A stretch of DNA of 64,000 bases from JBFELU01 sp041551965 (GTDB taxonomy: Bacteria > Actinomycetota > Acidimicrobiia > Spongiisociales > UBA11373). The position numbers and the translations under genes were made by a program. A model generated the notes under the pieces. The model saw nothing but the letters and a program-made list of their open reading frames with translations, was not told the origin of the DNA and ran no database searches. Positions 15,630 to 24,267 of the stretch are shown piece by piece. How positions within the stretch are numbered: the first letter of the stretch is position 1; each line of letters starts with the position of its first letter. The stretch is taken from assembly GCA_041551965.1 (NCBI GenBank), contig JBFELU010000004.1:1-64000 (forward strand). Direction: 5' to 3'.

Positions 15630-16715
15630 TCAGATCCGGGTTGCGGTCCGGACGCCGATCCGTTGATCCCACAAACCGCGGAGCCCGGGGATGTTGAAGG
15701 GAGCCACGATCCAGAAGGTGAGGGGCAGACGCGTGAGCACCACTCGCAGGGCTGCACCGTCCCGGCGAACCTCACCCCGATCGTGGAGCACCAGCCGGTC
15801 TCCCGGTACCACCTCGAACCGGCCGAGCCAGTCGAGCGAGGAAACGACACGGCGCCACCCATACCCGGGCACCTCCAGCCTGCGGTCTCGATCGCTCGGG
15901 GTGGCCCATATGACCAGCGCCGCCAGCGCGGCCCACGAGAACACCTGGACCTCGGCGGTGAGCTCGATGGCCAGATGGAAGGGGATGGCGACCCAGACGG
16001 CGGCGAGCCGGGTGCGCCGGAAGGCCAGGCCCACGGCGATGAACAATTCGGTGGCAACGGCCGCCTTGGCAAACCACCAGTGGAAACCTTCGCTGCTCAC
16101 CAGATCGAGCAACCACTCGGGGGTCCCTCTCTCGGCGGCCACGTCCCACCAATATTCGACCCGGAGGCGGGTCACCAGCCCTCCCCACCAATCCCCGTCG
16201 ATGAGCTTCGAGAACCCTGATGCTCCATAGACCACGATCACCTCGAAGCGCATCAGCCACAGCGGCCACAGCGCCGCCGGATCGGCTCGTCGCCTGCGGA
16301 GCAGTGCGTCGACCGAGAGATTGCGCCCCACCGGGAGCAGCGCCAGCCCCACCAGGAGGATCACGAGGAAGGCCCGATTGTGGTGGAAGTGGGTGACCGA
16401 CAGGAACAGGTTGTAGCCCACGAAGCCGGCCACATAGCCGGTGGCGGCCCGGGTGAAGAGCCCGATGCTCACCAGAACGGCGGCGACGACACAGCCGCGG
16501 AGCAACAGGAGATAGGTGTGGCGGCCGAGCTCTGGATACCAGGTGAGGAACGGTTCCCAGAAGCGGTCGCGATAGATGAGACCGCGGGCGGCCGAGTCCA
16601 GGAAGGGCCACAGGTGGAGGATCACCAGTGGCCCGGATGCAATCCGGAGGATCTCGACGGCTCGAACGCTGCCGACGGCGTCGACGGCACGCGACCAGGC
16701 CGTAGCCGGCCTCAT
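15630..16715 (-). CDS. HTTM-domain membrane protein (vitamin K gamma-carboxylase-like)
   Basis: 361 residues with many hydrophobic helices. The region WLMRFEVIVVYGASGFSKLIDGDWW, with SVTHFHHNRAFLV before it, is the pattern of HTTM proteins, the membrane part shared with vitamin-K-dependent gamma-glutamyl carboxylases. Bacterial HTTM proteins mostly lack an assigned reaction. The C-terminal 90 residues form a soluble domain (GRFEVVPGDRLVLHDRGEV). Its ATG overlaps the stop of the preceding small-protein gene (ATGA), and that gene overlaps the FAD oxidoreductase, so the three are expressed as one unit. Confidence 0.82.
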   Translation of the reverse strand: MRPATAWSRAVDAVGSVRAVEILRIASGPLVILHLWPFLDSAARGLIYRDRFWEPFLTWYPELGRHTYLLLLRGCVVAAVLVSIGLFTRAATGYVAGFVGYNLFLSVTHFHHNRAFLVILLVGLALLPVGRNLSVDALLRRRRADPAALWPLWLMRFEVIVVYGASGFSKLIDGDWWGGLVTRLRVEYWWDVAAERGTPEWLLDLVSSEGFHWWFAKAAVATELFIAVGLAFRRTRLAAVWVAIPFHLAIELTAEVQVFSWAALAALVIWATPSDRDRRLEVPGYGWRRVVSSLDWLGRFEVVPGDRLVLHDRGEVRRDGAALRVVLTRLPLTFWIVAPFNIPGLRGLWDQRIGVRTATRI

Positions 16716-17155
16716 CGTTCCAGATCCCGCTCGGCGCTCGTCAGCACCACCGATCGCGGCCCGCGACCGTTCTCCCAGTAGGTGACCCGGGCCTCGAGGT
16801 ATCGAGTCTCCGGGTCGCCCGGGGTATGGGCGGCGACCCAGTCGAGCGCGGCGTCGAGGAACCCGAGAGTGGGGCGGATTCCGGCATCGGCATGGTGCAC
16901 TTCGAATGGCCGGCCCAGGCCCCGGCCGGCGACCAGGTCGCTCCAGCGATAGCCACCCGGCCAAGGGTCGCGGACGTCGACGATGCGTCCGTCGATGGTG
17001 ACCCGCACGATCTCGGCTTGCCAGGTGCTCGACTCGGGGAACATCTGAAAGCCGAACACGGCATGGTCGGCACCGTAGGCGCGCACCACCATGAAGAGCT
17101 GGAGGCCGACGGCGATTCCCACCGCCGCCCGGCGCAGCGCGCGGCGCGGCGTCAC
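16712..17155 (-). CDS. Membrane-anchored protein between oxidoreductase and HTTM genes
   Basis: 147 residues. One N-terminal membrane helix (about 8-26) leads to an exported domain beginning HAVFGFQMFPESSTWQAEIVRV. No enzymatic motif is recognisable. The GTG start shares four bases with the stop of the upstream oxidoreductase gene (GTGA), which fixes the start; longer frames are overlap artefacts. The FGFQMFP motif recalls short proteins often found beside HTTM genes, so it is probably a partner of that membrane protein, which is inference from position. Confidence 0.72.
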   Translation of the reverse strand: MTPRRALRRAAVGIAVGLQLFMVVRAYGADHAVFGFQMFPESSTWQAEIVRVTIDGRIVDVRDPWPGGYRWSDLVAGRGLGRPFEVHHADAGIRPTLGFLDAALDWVAAHTPGDPETRYLEARVTYWENGRGPRSVVLTSAERDLER

Positions 17156-18576
17156 CGCAGCGATCGGCTGAGTGCCGACCGAGCCGCGTGGTAACCGCAC
17201 ATGCCGTGCACTCCCGGACCGGGCGGGGTCGCCGCCGAGCACAAATAGAGGTTCGATCGGGGCACCCGGTACGGGTTCGGGCGCGTGGTCGGCCGGAACA
17301 AGGCGCGGAACGGTGTGAAGAGACCACCTCCGATGTCCCCGCCGATGTAGTTGGCGTTGTGTGCCTCGAGGTCCCGGGGGCCCATGGTGTGCCGGGCGCT
17401 GACGACGTCACGGAACCCCGGCGCGAACCGCTCGATCTGGGCCTCGATCCGGTCGGTCATGTCGACGGTCGACCCGTTGGGAACGTGGCAGTAGCCCCAC
17501 GCGGTGTGGCTGCCGTGCGGAGCCCGGGTCGGGTCGAACAGGGATTGTTGGGCCAGGAGCACGAAGGGCCGCTCGGGGTGATCCCCGGATCTCACAGTCA
17601 CCGAGGCGGAGGCGACGTCTTGTATCAATCCCCCGACGTGCACGGTGCCGGCCCTGGTGCACGCCGGGTCGGCCCAGGGGATGGGCTCGGAGAGGGCCCA
17701 GTCGATCTTGAAGACGCCGGGTCCCGGCCGCCTTCGTTCGAGCCCCGCTCGGTACCGGGATGGCATCTGCTCCCCGGCGATGGCGGCGAGCGCCTGCGGC
17801 GAGACATCGAACAGGACCGCCCGAGCAGGGGGTACGTCGCCGAGCGATCGCACGGTCGCCTCGGTGACGATCGTGCCTCCGAGTGAGGCGAGGAGTCCGG
17901 CCAGGGCGTCGGCGATCGCCTGGGATCCTCCTTGGGCCATCGGCCAGCCGTAGCGGTGGCCTGCTGCCATCAAGGCGAGCGCGACCCCGCCGGTGACCGC
18001 CGTGTCGAGCGGGGCCATTGCATGCGCACCCATGCCGGCGATGAGGCCCCGGGCGCGGCGTCCCTCGAAGCGACGGGCCAGACGAGTGGTCGATCGAAGG
18101 GCCTTCAACCCGAAGCGGCTCATCGCGATCGGCCGCCGCCATGACCGATTGATGGGTCCCATGAAGGTGGGCGCCGTTGCGGCCCACGACCCGACGATCG
18201 GTTCGATGAGCCGTCGGTACGCGGTTCCGTCGGGACCCAGGCCGAAGGCGGTGGCTTCGATGGATCGGTCCAGGACCGCCGCCCGAAGTCCTCGGAATGG
18301 GTGGGCGGCCGGGATCTCGGGGTGGACCCAGGTGAGGCCATGATCGGCGAGCGGGAGCGAACTCAGGTACGGGGAGCCGACGGCCAGGGGGTGGATCGCC
18401 GAACAGACGTCGTGACGGTGCCCCGGCAAGGTGGTCTCGGCGGTCCGGGTGCCGCCGCCGATCGTGGGCGCCGCCTCCATGACCAGCACGCTGCGGCCCG
18501 CCCGGGCGATCTCCACTGCGGCCGCCAGGCCGTTTGGCCCGGAACCCACCACCACGGCGTCGTACTCGTAGCCCAC
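17152..18576 (-). CDS. FAD-dependent oxidoreductase, phytoene-desaturase/PYROXD2-like
   Basis: 474 residues. An N-terminal Rossmann motif, VVVGSGPNGLAAAVE (glycines 11, 13 and 16), is followed by GGGTRTAET and, at the C-terminus, LCSAATPPGPGVHGMCGYHAA, the usual FAD-closing motif of the CrtI/PYROXD2 group. It probably carries out a flavin-dependent desaturation or oxidation; the substrate is unknown and there are no carotenoid genes nearby. It heads a three-gene overlapping operon with an anchored protein and an HTTM protein. CAGAAT six bases before the GTG is a plausible leaderless -10. Confidence 0.85.
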   Translation of the reverse strand: MGYEYDAVVVGSGPNGLAAAVEIARAGRSVLVMEAAPTIGGGTRTAETTLPGHRHDVCSAIHPLAVGSPYLSSLPLADHGLTWVHPEIPAAHPFRGLRAAVLDRSIEATAFGLGPDGTAYRRLIEPIVGSWAATAPTFMGPINRSWRRPIAMSRFGLKALRSTTRLARRFEGRRARGLIAGMGAHAMAPLDTAVTGGVALALMAAGHRYGWPMAQGGSQAIADALAGLLASLGGTIVTEATVRSLGDVPPARAVLFDVSPQALAAIAGEQMPSRYRAGLERRRPGPGVFKIDWALSEPIPWADPACTRAGTVHVGGLIQDVASASVTVRSGDHPERPFVLLAQQSLFDPTRAPHGSHTAWGYCHVPNGSTVDMTDRIEAQIERFAPGFRDVVSARHTMGPRDLEAHNANYIGGDIGGGLFTPFRALFRPTTRPNPYRVPRSNLYLCSAATPPGPGVHGMCGYHAARSALSRSLR

Positions 18577-18577
18577 G

Positions 18578-18605
18578 ATGACATTCTGGTCGGTCGTCGT
18601 AGCAT
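18578..18605 (+). promoter_or_regulatory. Promoter of the LLM oxidoreductase gene
   Basis: ATGACA (18578-18583), 16-bp spacer, TAGCAT (18600-18605), then six bases to the ATG. It overlaps the start region of the divergent FAD oxidoreductase gene. Confidence 0.55.
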
Positions 18606-18611
18606 CGAACC

Positions 18612-19532
18612 ATGGGAGACGCAGCCCCTCTGAAGATCGGTGTCCAACTGCCCGAAGTCGAGCGGGAGGTGCGTTGGCCGGAGTACCGGGCCATGCTCCG
18701 CCTGGCCGAGGAGGTCGGGTTCGACTCGGTGTGGTTCGGCGACCACCTTCTCTACCGCAGTGAATCGGGTGAGACGAGAGGGCCGTGGGAGGCCTGGTCG
18801 ATGCTGGCCGGGGCCGCCGCGGTCACCGACCGGGTCGAACTGGGTCCGCTGGTCGCGGCGACCTCGTTCCACGCTCCGGCGATGCTGGCCAAGAAGGCGG
18901 CGGCCGTGGACGAGATCAGCGGCGGCCGGCTCATCCTCGGGCTGGGAGCGGGTTGGAACGAGGTGGAGTACCGCGCGTTCGGGTTCCCGTTCGACCGGCG
19001 GGTCGCTCGCTTCGAGGAGGCGTTCACCATCATCCGAACGCTGCTTGCAGAGGGCCGGGTCGACTTCGAGGGGATGTTCTACCGAGCACGGGGCTGCGAG
19101 CTGCTCCCGGCGCCGATCCGACCCGGCGGCCCGCCGTTGATGGTCGGATCGGTCGGGCCTCGGATGCTTCGGATCACGATGCCCCACGTGGCCGCATGGA
19201 ACGCGTGGTACGAGTGGTTCGGCAACACGCCGGAAGGACTGGTGGAGATGCTCCGGGAGGTGGATCGCGCCTGCGTCGAGGTCGGGCGCGATCCCGGCGA
19301 TGTGGAACGAACCGCCGCCGTGCTGGTGGCGCCGCTGCGGCCGGGGGGGAGGCTGGACTGGGATGAAACCCGGAGCCGGAAAGCGGCTCCGATCCACGGC
19401 GACATCGAGACGATCGCCTCTCGGCTCCGGGCCTTCGGGGAACTCGGCATGAGCCACCTGCAACTGGTGCTCGACCCCATCACCCCGGAGTCGATCGAAC
19501 GGTGTGGGGAGGTGCTCACGCTTCTGCGGTGA
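18612..19532 (+). CDS. LLM-class F420-dependent oxidoreductase
   Basis: 306 residues of the luciferase-like fold. LAEEVGFDSVWFGDHLL, AAVTDRVELGPLV, EISGGRLILGLGAGWNEVEY and the PLMVGS strand follow the standard order of actinobacterial F420-dependent LLM enzymes, which transfer hydride from F420H2 to varied substrates. No substrate can be inferred. A leaderless-type promoter six bases upstream supports the ATG. It may continue into the small gene at 19598. Confidence 0.87.
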   Translation: MGDAAPLKIGVQLPEVEREVRWPEYRAMLRLAEEVGFDSVWFGDHLLYRSESGETRGPWEAWSMLAGAAAVTDRVELGPLVAATSFHAPAMLAKKAAAVDEISGGRLILGLGAGWNEVEYRAFGFPFDRRVARFEEAFTIIRTLLAEGRVDFEGMFYRARGCELLPAPIRPGGPPLMVGSVGPRMLRITMPHVAAWNAWYEWFGNTPEGLVEMLREVDRACVEVGRDPGDVERTAAVLVAPLRPGGRLDWDETRSRKAAPIHGDIETIASRLRAFGELGMSHLQLVLDPITPESIERCGEVLTLLR

Positions 19533-19597
19533 GGGGGCGGAATCCTTGGGTGACGCGCGACCGCTGAGTATGGTCCCGAAAAGACCAGGGAGGCGCC

Positions 19598-19837
19598 GTG
19601 GCCGTGCCCGGAATCGTCGACTGGGGGGAGCCTCGTCCGGCAGAATGGGCGGGCGAGAGTGAGACTCTGAGCGCCCGCGTGCCGATCGACGTCGGGCGGG
19701 CGGTCCGGGCCCGGGCCAGGGCGGAGGGCGTCAGCGTCAGCGTGATGGTCCATCGGCTGCTGGCCACTGCGATACACGGTGGTCACGCGGCGAGCAGGCC
19801 GGTGCACGCCGATCTGGTTTCGACCTTGTTCGATTGA
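19598..19837 (+). CDS. Small protein with ribbon-helix-helix-like core (79 aa)
   Basis: The central stretch ETLSARVPIDVGRAVRARARAEGVSVSVMVHRLL looks like a ribbon-helix-helix DNA-binding unit: a short strand, a helix, a turn at EGVS, and a second helix. AGGGAGG five bases upstream supports the GTG start. Such proteins are usually antitoxins or small regulators that act as dimers; no toxin gene is next to it. A hairpin at 19929-19950 ends this transcription unit. The call rests on a weak fold pattern. Confidence 0.55.
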   Translation: MAVPGIVDWGEPRPAEWAGESETLSARVPIDVGRAVRARARAEGVSVSVMVHRLLATAIHGGHAASRPVHADLVSTLFD

Positions 19838-19928
19838 GGCTCGGCCGATCGTGGCGAGGTCGAGCAAGGCTCGAGCCGCGTTCGGGTCCTCCGGCGACCC
19901 CGGTGGGTCGAAGGCCCCTGGATCGAAG

Positions 19929-19950
19929 CACACCCTCCATCCAGGGTGTG
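19929..19950 (+). terminator. 8-bp hairpin after the small regulator gene
   Basis: CACACCCT (19929-19936) pairs perfectly with AGGGTGTG (19943-19950) around CCATCC. No U-run follows. It separates the LLM/regulator unit from the next gene. Confidence 0.5.
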
Positions 19951-19986
19951 GGGAACTCGGGGAGGGACGCCGCGGTGGCGGCGGGT

Positions 19987-20008
19987 TCCTCCCTTTCCTG
20001 AGGGAGGA
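19987..20008 (+). promoter_or_regulatory. Hairpin sequestering the Shine-Dalgarno of the next gene
   Basis: TCCTCCCT (19987-19994) pairs perfectly with AGGGAGGA (20001-20008), which is the ribosome site for GTG 20012. An alternative pairing, GGAAC (19952-19956) with GTTCC (19985-19989), would free it, so the leader could switch translation. Confidence 0.55.
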
Positions 20009-20011
20009 TAT

Positions 20012-21007
20012 GTGAAGAGATTCGTCGCGCCCGGGCTGGTGGTCTTGGCCGGGCTCGTGTTCGTCGTGGTCACCCTGGTGCAGAACCTGTTCACCGTCGG
20101 CGACGACTTCGAAGAGATGATCGACGACTTCCGGCCGATTCTGACGGATGAGTCGATCGCCGGGCTTCGGGCCGATCTCGGTGGCCTCGAGGCCGTGGCC
20201 GTCGAGTTCCAGACTCAGGTCGCTCCTGCCATGGCCCAGCAGCTGGGGATGACCCCAGAGGCCTTCGGGCGGTTCGTGCAGACCGAGTTCCCGGCGGTGG
20301 CCTCCGGTTTGGCGCTGCTACCCGAAGCGGGTCCGACCTTCGCGGGTTTGATCGACCTGCTCGATCAGCAGCAGGACAACTTCCGCGGGGCGGACGAGAT
20401 ACCGACCAAGGATCTGCCGGCGCAGACGGTGCCGTGGGGCTTCACCGTGATCGGCGTGCTGGCCATCGTTCTCGGGGTGTACTTGTTCCTGCGGCCTTCG
20501 CGGGTTGGGGCGATCCTGGCGGTCTTGCTCGGCCTTTTGATCGTGGTTGGTTCGTTCGTGTTCTCGCTCCCCGGGAAGTCGGCCGCCGCCGACGACCTGA
20601 ACGAGGCGCTCGAGCCCGTGTACTCGGTGGAGACCGTCGAGGGAGCCAAGGCTGCGCTGGATGTGATGGGCGCCATGAGCCGGGAGATGGCCGGCGCGAT
20701 GTTGCCGGCGCTGGCCTTGCAGCTCGGCATGGGCCCTGAGGAACTCGGCGGCTTCCTGGCGGAGGGCTTCCCGGCGACCGCGCAGGGGTTGCAGACCCTG
20801 CCCGCCGCGCTGGGTCGTTTCCATGGTCTCGTCGACACGTTCGACGCCAACCTCGACAATTACGACACGTTGCAGCCGGTGAAGTTCACGCCGATCATCT
20901 GGATCTTCATCATCGGCGGCATCGTCGTTGTCCTCGCCGGTGCCCTCGGCCTGTTCTGGAGGGACGAGGAGGAGGCGCCGACCGCCTCGATGCACCCCGA
21001 CGCCTAG
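20012..21007 (+). CDS. Membrane protein with an internally duplicated extracytoplasmic domain
   Basis: 331 residues: a membrane helix at about 5-25, an outer domain, two helices at about 140-185, a second outer domain, a final helix at about 290-312 and a short acidic tail. The two outer domains are homologous: each has an LGM-x-PE-x2-G-x-F motif (residues near 75 and 240), then an FPA-x-A-x-GL-x-LP stretch and a D-x2-D-N end. This shows an ancient tandem duplication. I do not recognise the family. The GTG start follows AGGGAGG, which is itself buried in a hairpin. A perfect 10-bp terminator follows the stop. Confidence 0.72.
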   Translation: MKRFVAPGLVVLAGLVFVVVTLVQNLFTVGDDFEEMIDDFRPILTDESIAGLRADLGGLEAVAVEFQTQVAPAMAQQLGMTPEAFGRFVQTEFPAVASGLALLPEAGPTFAGLIDLLDQQQDNFRGADEIPTKDLPAQTVPWGFTVIGVLAIVLGVYLFLRPSRVGAILAVLLGLLIVVGSFVFSLPGKSAAADDLNEALEPVYSVETVEGAKAALDVMGAMSREMAGAMLPALALQLGMGPEELGGFLAEGFPATAQGLQTLPAALGRFHGLVDTFDANLDNYDTLQPVKFTPIIWIFIIGGIVVVLAGALGLFWRDEEEAPTASMHPDA

Positions 21008-21015
21008 AGACGGAT

Positions 21016-21041
21016 CATGGGGGCCGGGGACGGCCCCCATG
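21016..21041 (+). terminator. 10-bp perfect hairpin terminator
   Basis: CATGGGGGCC (21016-21025) pairs with 21032-21041 around GGGGAC, nine bases after the stop codon. No U-run. Confidence 0.7.
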
Positions 21042-21132
21042 ACTCCATACCCCGGACCATCGGGTGTTCGCACTGCGACATCTGCGAGACACCGGCCCGG
21101 CACCATGGCGCCGAGCGATATCGGGAGTGAGG

Positions 21133-21342
21133 ATGACGGGGCGAGACGAAATCCGGGATCTCATCGTCGCCGCAGCCGAAGGGGCGGCGGGAAGCCTGGC
21201 GGCACTGCAGTCGGCCGGTGCGCACCTGGAGGACTTCGAGGTAGAGATGGGGCTCGGCGAGGGGGCGAGCGAAGTGGCGGCGGCGGTGCGCTTCACGTTG
21301 GCGGTCCGGCCGCCGGGTGCCGCACCCGATCCGGATCGCTGA
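21133..21342 (+). CDS. Small hypothetical protein (69 aa)
   Basis: Reads MTGRDEIRDLIVAAAEG and has one amphipathic helix followed by a FEVEMGLGE...VRFTLAVRPP strand region and a proline-rich tail. GGGAGTGAGG precedes the ATG. It resembles the small alpha-plus-beta accessory domains found next to proteases and signalling genes, but no family can be assigned with confidence. It sits between a terminator and the aldo/keto reductase gene. Confidence 0.45.
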   Translation: MTGRDEIRDLIVAAAEGAAGSLAALQSAGAHLEDFEVEMGLGEGASEVAAAVRFTLAVRPPGAAPDPDR

Positions 21343-21383
21343 CCACGTCCGGGGCGGGTGACCGGTGTGGGATGATGGCCCGC

Positions 21384-22403
21384 ATGGAGTACCGCCGGCT
21401 CGGTGATTCGGGTCTCGTGGTCTCGTCGTTCGCGCTGGGCACGATGGTCTTCGGCGAGGACTCACCGCGACGGGCCGATCCCGAGGAAGCCGAGCGGATG
21501 GTGCGTCGCTTCCTGGACGCCGGCGGCAACCACGTCGACACGGCCAACGTGTATGCGGGCGGTCGCTCCGAGGAGATCGTCGGGAAGGCGATCCGGGGCC
21601 GCCGAGATCAGGTCGTGCTGGCCACCAAGGTCCGTTTCCCGATGGGAGATGGTCCCAACGACCAGGGCCTGGGCCGGGTCCACTTGTTTCGGGAGGTCGA
21701 GGCCTCGTTGCGGCGTCTCGACGTCGATCACGTCGACCTCCTCTACATGCACTGCTGGGACCCGCTGACGCCGATCGAGGAGTCGCTCGAGGTCTTCGAT
21801 GAACTCGTCCGGTCCGGGAAGGTGCGGTACATCGGGGTGTCGAACTTCAAGGCCTGGCAGCTCATGAAGGCACTGGGAGTGAGCACGGGATGGGGATGGG
21901 CCCGGTTCGTGGCCGCCCAGTACCAGTACAGCCTGGTGGCCAGGGACATCGAACGCGAGTTCCTCGACCTGTGCGAGGCCGAGGGTCTCGGCGTGGTGCC
22001 GTGGAGCCCGCTCGGCGGTGGCTTCCTGAGTGGGAAGTACCGGCCCGACCGGAGGCCGACCGATAGCGCCGAGGGACGGCTGGCGACGCAGCCGGACGGA
22101 GACGAGGAGGCCTGGCACCGTCGGGCCACCGAGCGAAACTGGCGGATCATCGATGCCGTGTCGGGAGTGGCCGATGAGGCCGGAGCGACGATGTCCCAGG
22201 TGGCCCTGGCGTGGCTCCTGACCAGGCACCCCGTTGCGTCGGTGATCATCGGCGTGCGAAACCTCGATCAACTGGAGGACAACCTGGGCGCAGCCGCAGT
22301 GGCGCTCTCCCCGGACGCACTGGCGCGACTCGATGCGGTGTCCGCACTCGAACCGTCCTATCCGTATCGGTTCATTGAGGCGTACGGGTCGCGATCGCCG
22401 TGA
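21384..22403 (+). CDS. Aldo/keto reductase
   Basis: 339 residues with the (beta/alpha)8 signatures MEYRRLGDSGLVVSSFALGTM, ANVYAGGRSEEIVGKA (containing the catalytic Asp-Tyr region), VDLLYMHCWDPLTP and RYIGVSNF. It probably reduces carbonyl groups with NADPH; family members of this branch (YajO/tas-like) act on xenobiotic or sugar aldehydes. Three in-frame ATGs lie close together; 21384, which gives MEYRRLG, matches relatives best. Its stop overlaps the start of a small membrane protein. Confidence 0.88.
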   Translation: MEYRRLGDSGLVVSSFALGTMVFGEDSPRRADPEEAERMVRRFLDAGGNHVDTANVYAGGRSEEIVGKAIRGRRDQVVLATKVRFPMGDGPNDQGLGRVHLFREVEASLRRLDVDHVDLLYMHCWDPLTPIEESLEVFDELVRSGKVRYIGVSNFKAWQLMKALGVSTGWGWARFVAAQYQYSLVARDIEREFLDLCEAEGLGVVPWSPLGGGFLSGKYRPDRRPTDSAEGRLATQPDGDEEAWHRRATERNWRIIDAVSGVADEAGATMSQVALAWLLTRHPVASVIIGVRNLDQLEDNLGAAAVALSPDALARLDAVSALEPSYPYRFIEAYGSRSP

Positions 22404-22597
22404 AGTTCCTGCTCTGGCTCGTGCTCCTGTTGATCTCCTGGCCTCTGGCGCTGCTGGCGCTGCTGCTGTACCCGGTTGTGTGGCTCCTCGCGATTCCCTT
22501 CCGTCTCATCGGGATCTCGGTCAAGGGTGCGCTCGAGCTGGTGGAGGCGGTCATTCGCCTCCCGGCCCGCATCCTGCGGGGTCGCCCGGACGGCTGA
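22400..22597 (+). CDS. Small two-helix membrane protein (65 aa)
   Basis: Starts at a GTG sharing four bases with the reductase stop (GTGA). It is nearly all hydrophobic: FLLWLVLLLISWPLALLALL, then PVVWLLAIPFRLIGISV, followed by an amphipathic helix and a basic end (RLPARILRGRPDG). This looks like a short integral membrane protein of no recognised family. Translational coupling to a cytosolic reductase is odd; it may simply be an operon passenger. Confidence 0.6.
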   Translation: MKFLLWLVLLLISWPLALLALLLYPVVWLLAIPFRLIGISVKGALELVEAVIRLPARILRGRPDG

Positions 22598-22637
22598 GGT
22601 TGCCGTCCACCGCCGACCCGGCTTTCATGCCCGGCTC

Positions 22638-24260
22638 ATGATCACCGGCGCACAGAGTCTCGTCCGGACGCTGAAGGCCGAGGGTGTCGACACCATCTTC
22701 ACGCTGACGGGCGGTCACATCCTGCCGATCCTCGATGCCTGCGTTATCGAGGGCATCCGGGTGATCGACGTTCGCCACGAGCAGGCGGCCGCCCACGCCG
22801 CCGATGCCTATGCCCGGGTGACCGGTCGGCTCGGGGTGGCGGCCGTCACGGCCGGCCCGGGAGCCACCGGAACCGTGACCGCAGTAGCGGCCGCCTTCAA
22901 CGCCGCATCCCCGGTGTTGCTCCTCGTGGGTGGTCATCCCTCGCACGAGGATCTTCGCGGCGGGCTGCAGGAGATGGACCACCCTCCCCTCTTCGACGGC
23001 ATTGCGAGGTGGACCCACACCGCTCGGGATCCGGCCCGGCTCTCGGAGGTCGCTTCGATCGCGGTGCGTCGCGCTTTCGCCAACCGGGGCGGCCCGGTCG
23101 TGATCGACATTCCTTGGGACGTGCAGGCGTTAGAGGCTCCCGCGCCGGTCTCGACCGAGGGTGCCCGCCGACCCAACCGCCCGAGCGCGGTCGATCCGGA
23201 CACGATCGTGGAGATCGCCGGCATGTTGGCCGGGGCGGCCCGCCCGGTGGTGTTCGCCGGAACCGGTCTGCGTTGGGCGGAAGAGGCGCCCCTCGGCGAT
23301 CTGGTGACGGCCGGTCGGCTCCCGCTCTTCCTCAACAGCCTGGCCCGCGGCGCCGTTCGCTGGGATCACCCCAGTCTGGGCAACCGCGCCCGCTCGTGGG
23401 CGCTCGGCAGGGCCGATCTGGTGATCGCACTCGGGGTCGACTGGGACTTCCGAACGAGGTTCGGGTCGGTGGTGGGCGCCGGAGCGAGCCTGGTCCACGT
23501 CGATGCCGAGCCGACCAAGGTCGGGTGGAACCGCCCGGTCGACATCGGGGTCGCCGCCGACCCCGGTGTCTTCGTGTCGCAGCTGCTCGAGGAAGCCGGC
23601 AGGTTCGGGCGCACCGCTGATTCCGACTGGATGCTCGAGGTCCGGGCCGAGGAGTCGCGGCGGCAGGCGGATGCCGCCGAGGCGGCGGCGTCCGACGAGA
23701 GTCCGGTGCACCCCGAGCGCTTCGCTCGAGAGGTCGCCGAGTTCTTCGGCGACGATGCGATCGTGGCGGCCGACGGCGGCGACATCGTGTCGACCACCGC
23801 CAAGTGGCTGCGCACGTCGAAGCCGGGGCACCTCCTCGACCCGGGCCCGTTTGGTTCCCTCGGAGTCGGGGCTCCGTTCGCCCTCGCGGCCAAGGTGGTC
23901 CGGCCGGAGGCGCGGGTGGGGATCGTGTTCGGCGACGGGGCGTTCGGCTTCAACGGGATGGAGTACGACTCGCTCGTGCGACACGAGTTGCCGGTGGTGG
24001 GGGTGGTGGGCAACGACGGCGCTTGGAACAACATCAAGGTCTTGCACCGTGCCTTGTTCCCGGACCGGGTCGTCGCTGCCGACTTGGGGGTGCGGCCGTA
24101 CCACGCCATGGTCGAATCCCTCGGGGGGTACGGGGAGTTCGTCGAGCGACCCGGTGACCTCCTCCCGGCCCTCGAGCGGGCCGAGGAGAGCGGTGTCCCG
24201 GCCCTGGTCAACGTCCATCTCGCCGAGCAGCTGCGACCGTCGTCGGTGTACGGATTCTGA
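22638..24260 (+). CDS. Thiamine pyrophosphate-dependent enzyme, acetolactate-synthase-like
   Basis: 540 residues with the three-domain TPP layout. Glu48 in VRHEQAAAHAADAYAR is the glutamate that activates TPP, and GDGAFGFNGMEYDSL...GNDGAWN near residue 430-465 is the TPP-Mg site. The fold is that of acetolactate synthase, benzoylformate decarboxylase and oxalyl-CoA decarboxylase; the N-terminal half (AVTAGPGATGTVTAV) is typical. No small ALS subunit is adjacent, so a role in branched-chain synthesis is not shown; a 2-oxoacid or acyl-CoA decarboxylase is as likely. A hairpin follows the stop. Confidence 0.85.
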   Translation: MITGAQSLVRTLKAEGVDTIFTLTGGHILPILDACVIEGIRVIDVRHEQAAAHAADAYARVTGRLGVAAVTAGPGATGTVTAVAAAFNAASPVLLLVGGHPSHEDLRGGLQEMDHPPLFDGIARWTHTARDPARLSEVASIAVRRAFANRGGPVVIDIPWDVQALEAPAPVSTEGARRPNRPSAVDPDTIVEIAGMLAGAARPVVFAGTGLRWAEEAPLGDLVTAGRLPLFLNSLARGAVRWDHPSLGNRARSWALGRADLVIALGVDWDFRTRFGSVVGAGASLVHVDAEPTKVGWNRPVDIGVAADPGVFVSQLLEEAGRFGRTADSDWMLEVRAEESRRQADAAEAAASDESPVHPERFAREVAEFFGDDAIVAADGGDIVSTTAKWLRTSKPGHLLDPGPFGSLGVGAPFALAAKVVRPEARVGIVFGDGAFGFNGMEYDSLVRHELPVVGVVGNDGAWNNIKVLHRALFPDRVVAADLGVRPYHAMVESLGGYGEFVERPGDLLPALERAEESGVPALVNVHLAEQLRPSSVYGF

Positions 24261-24267
24261 GTCGGGG

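Noticed and set aside
19598..19837. Toxin-antitoxin pair with the small ribbon-helix-helix-like protein
   Set aside because: No toxin-type gene (PIN, RelE, MazF or similar) lies on either side.
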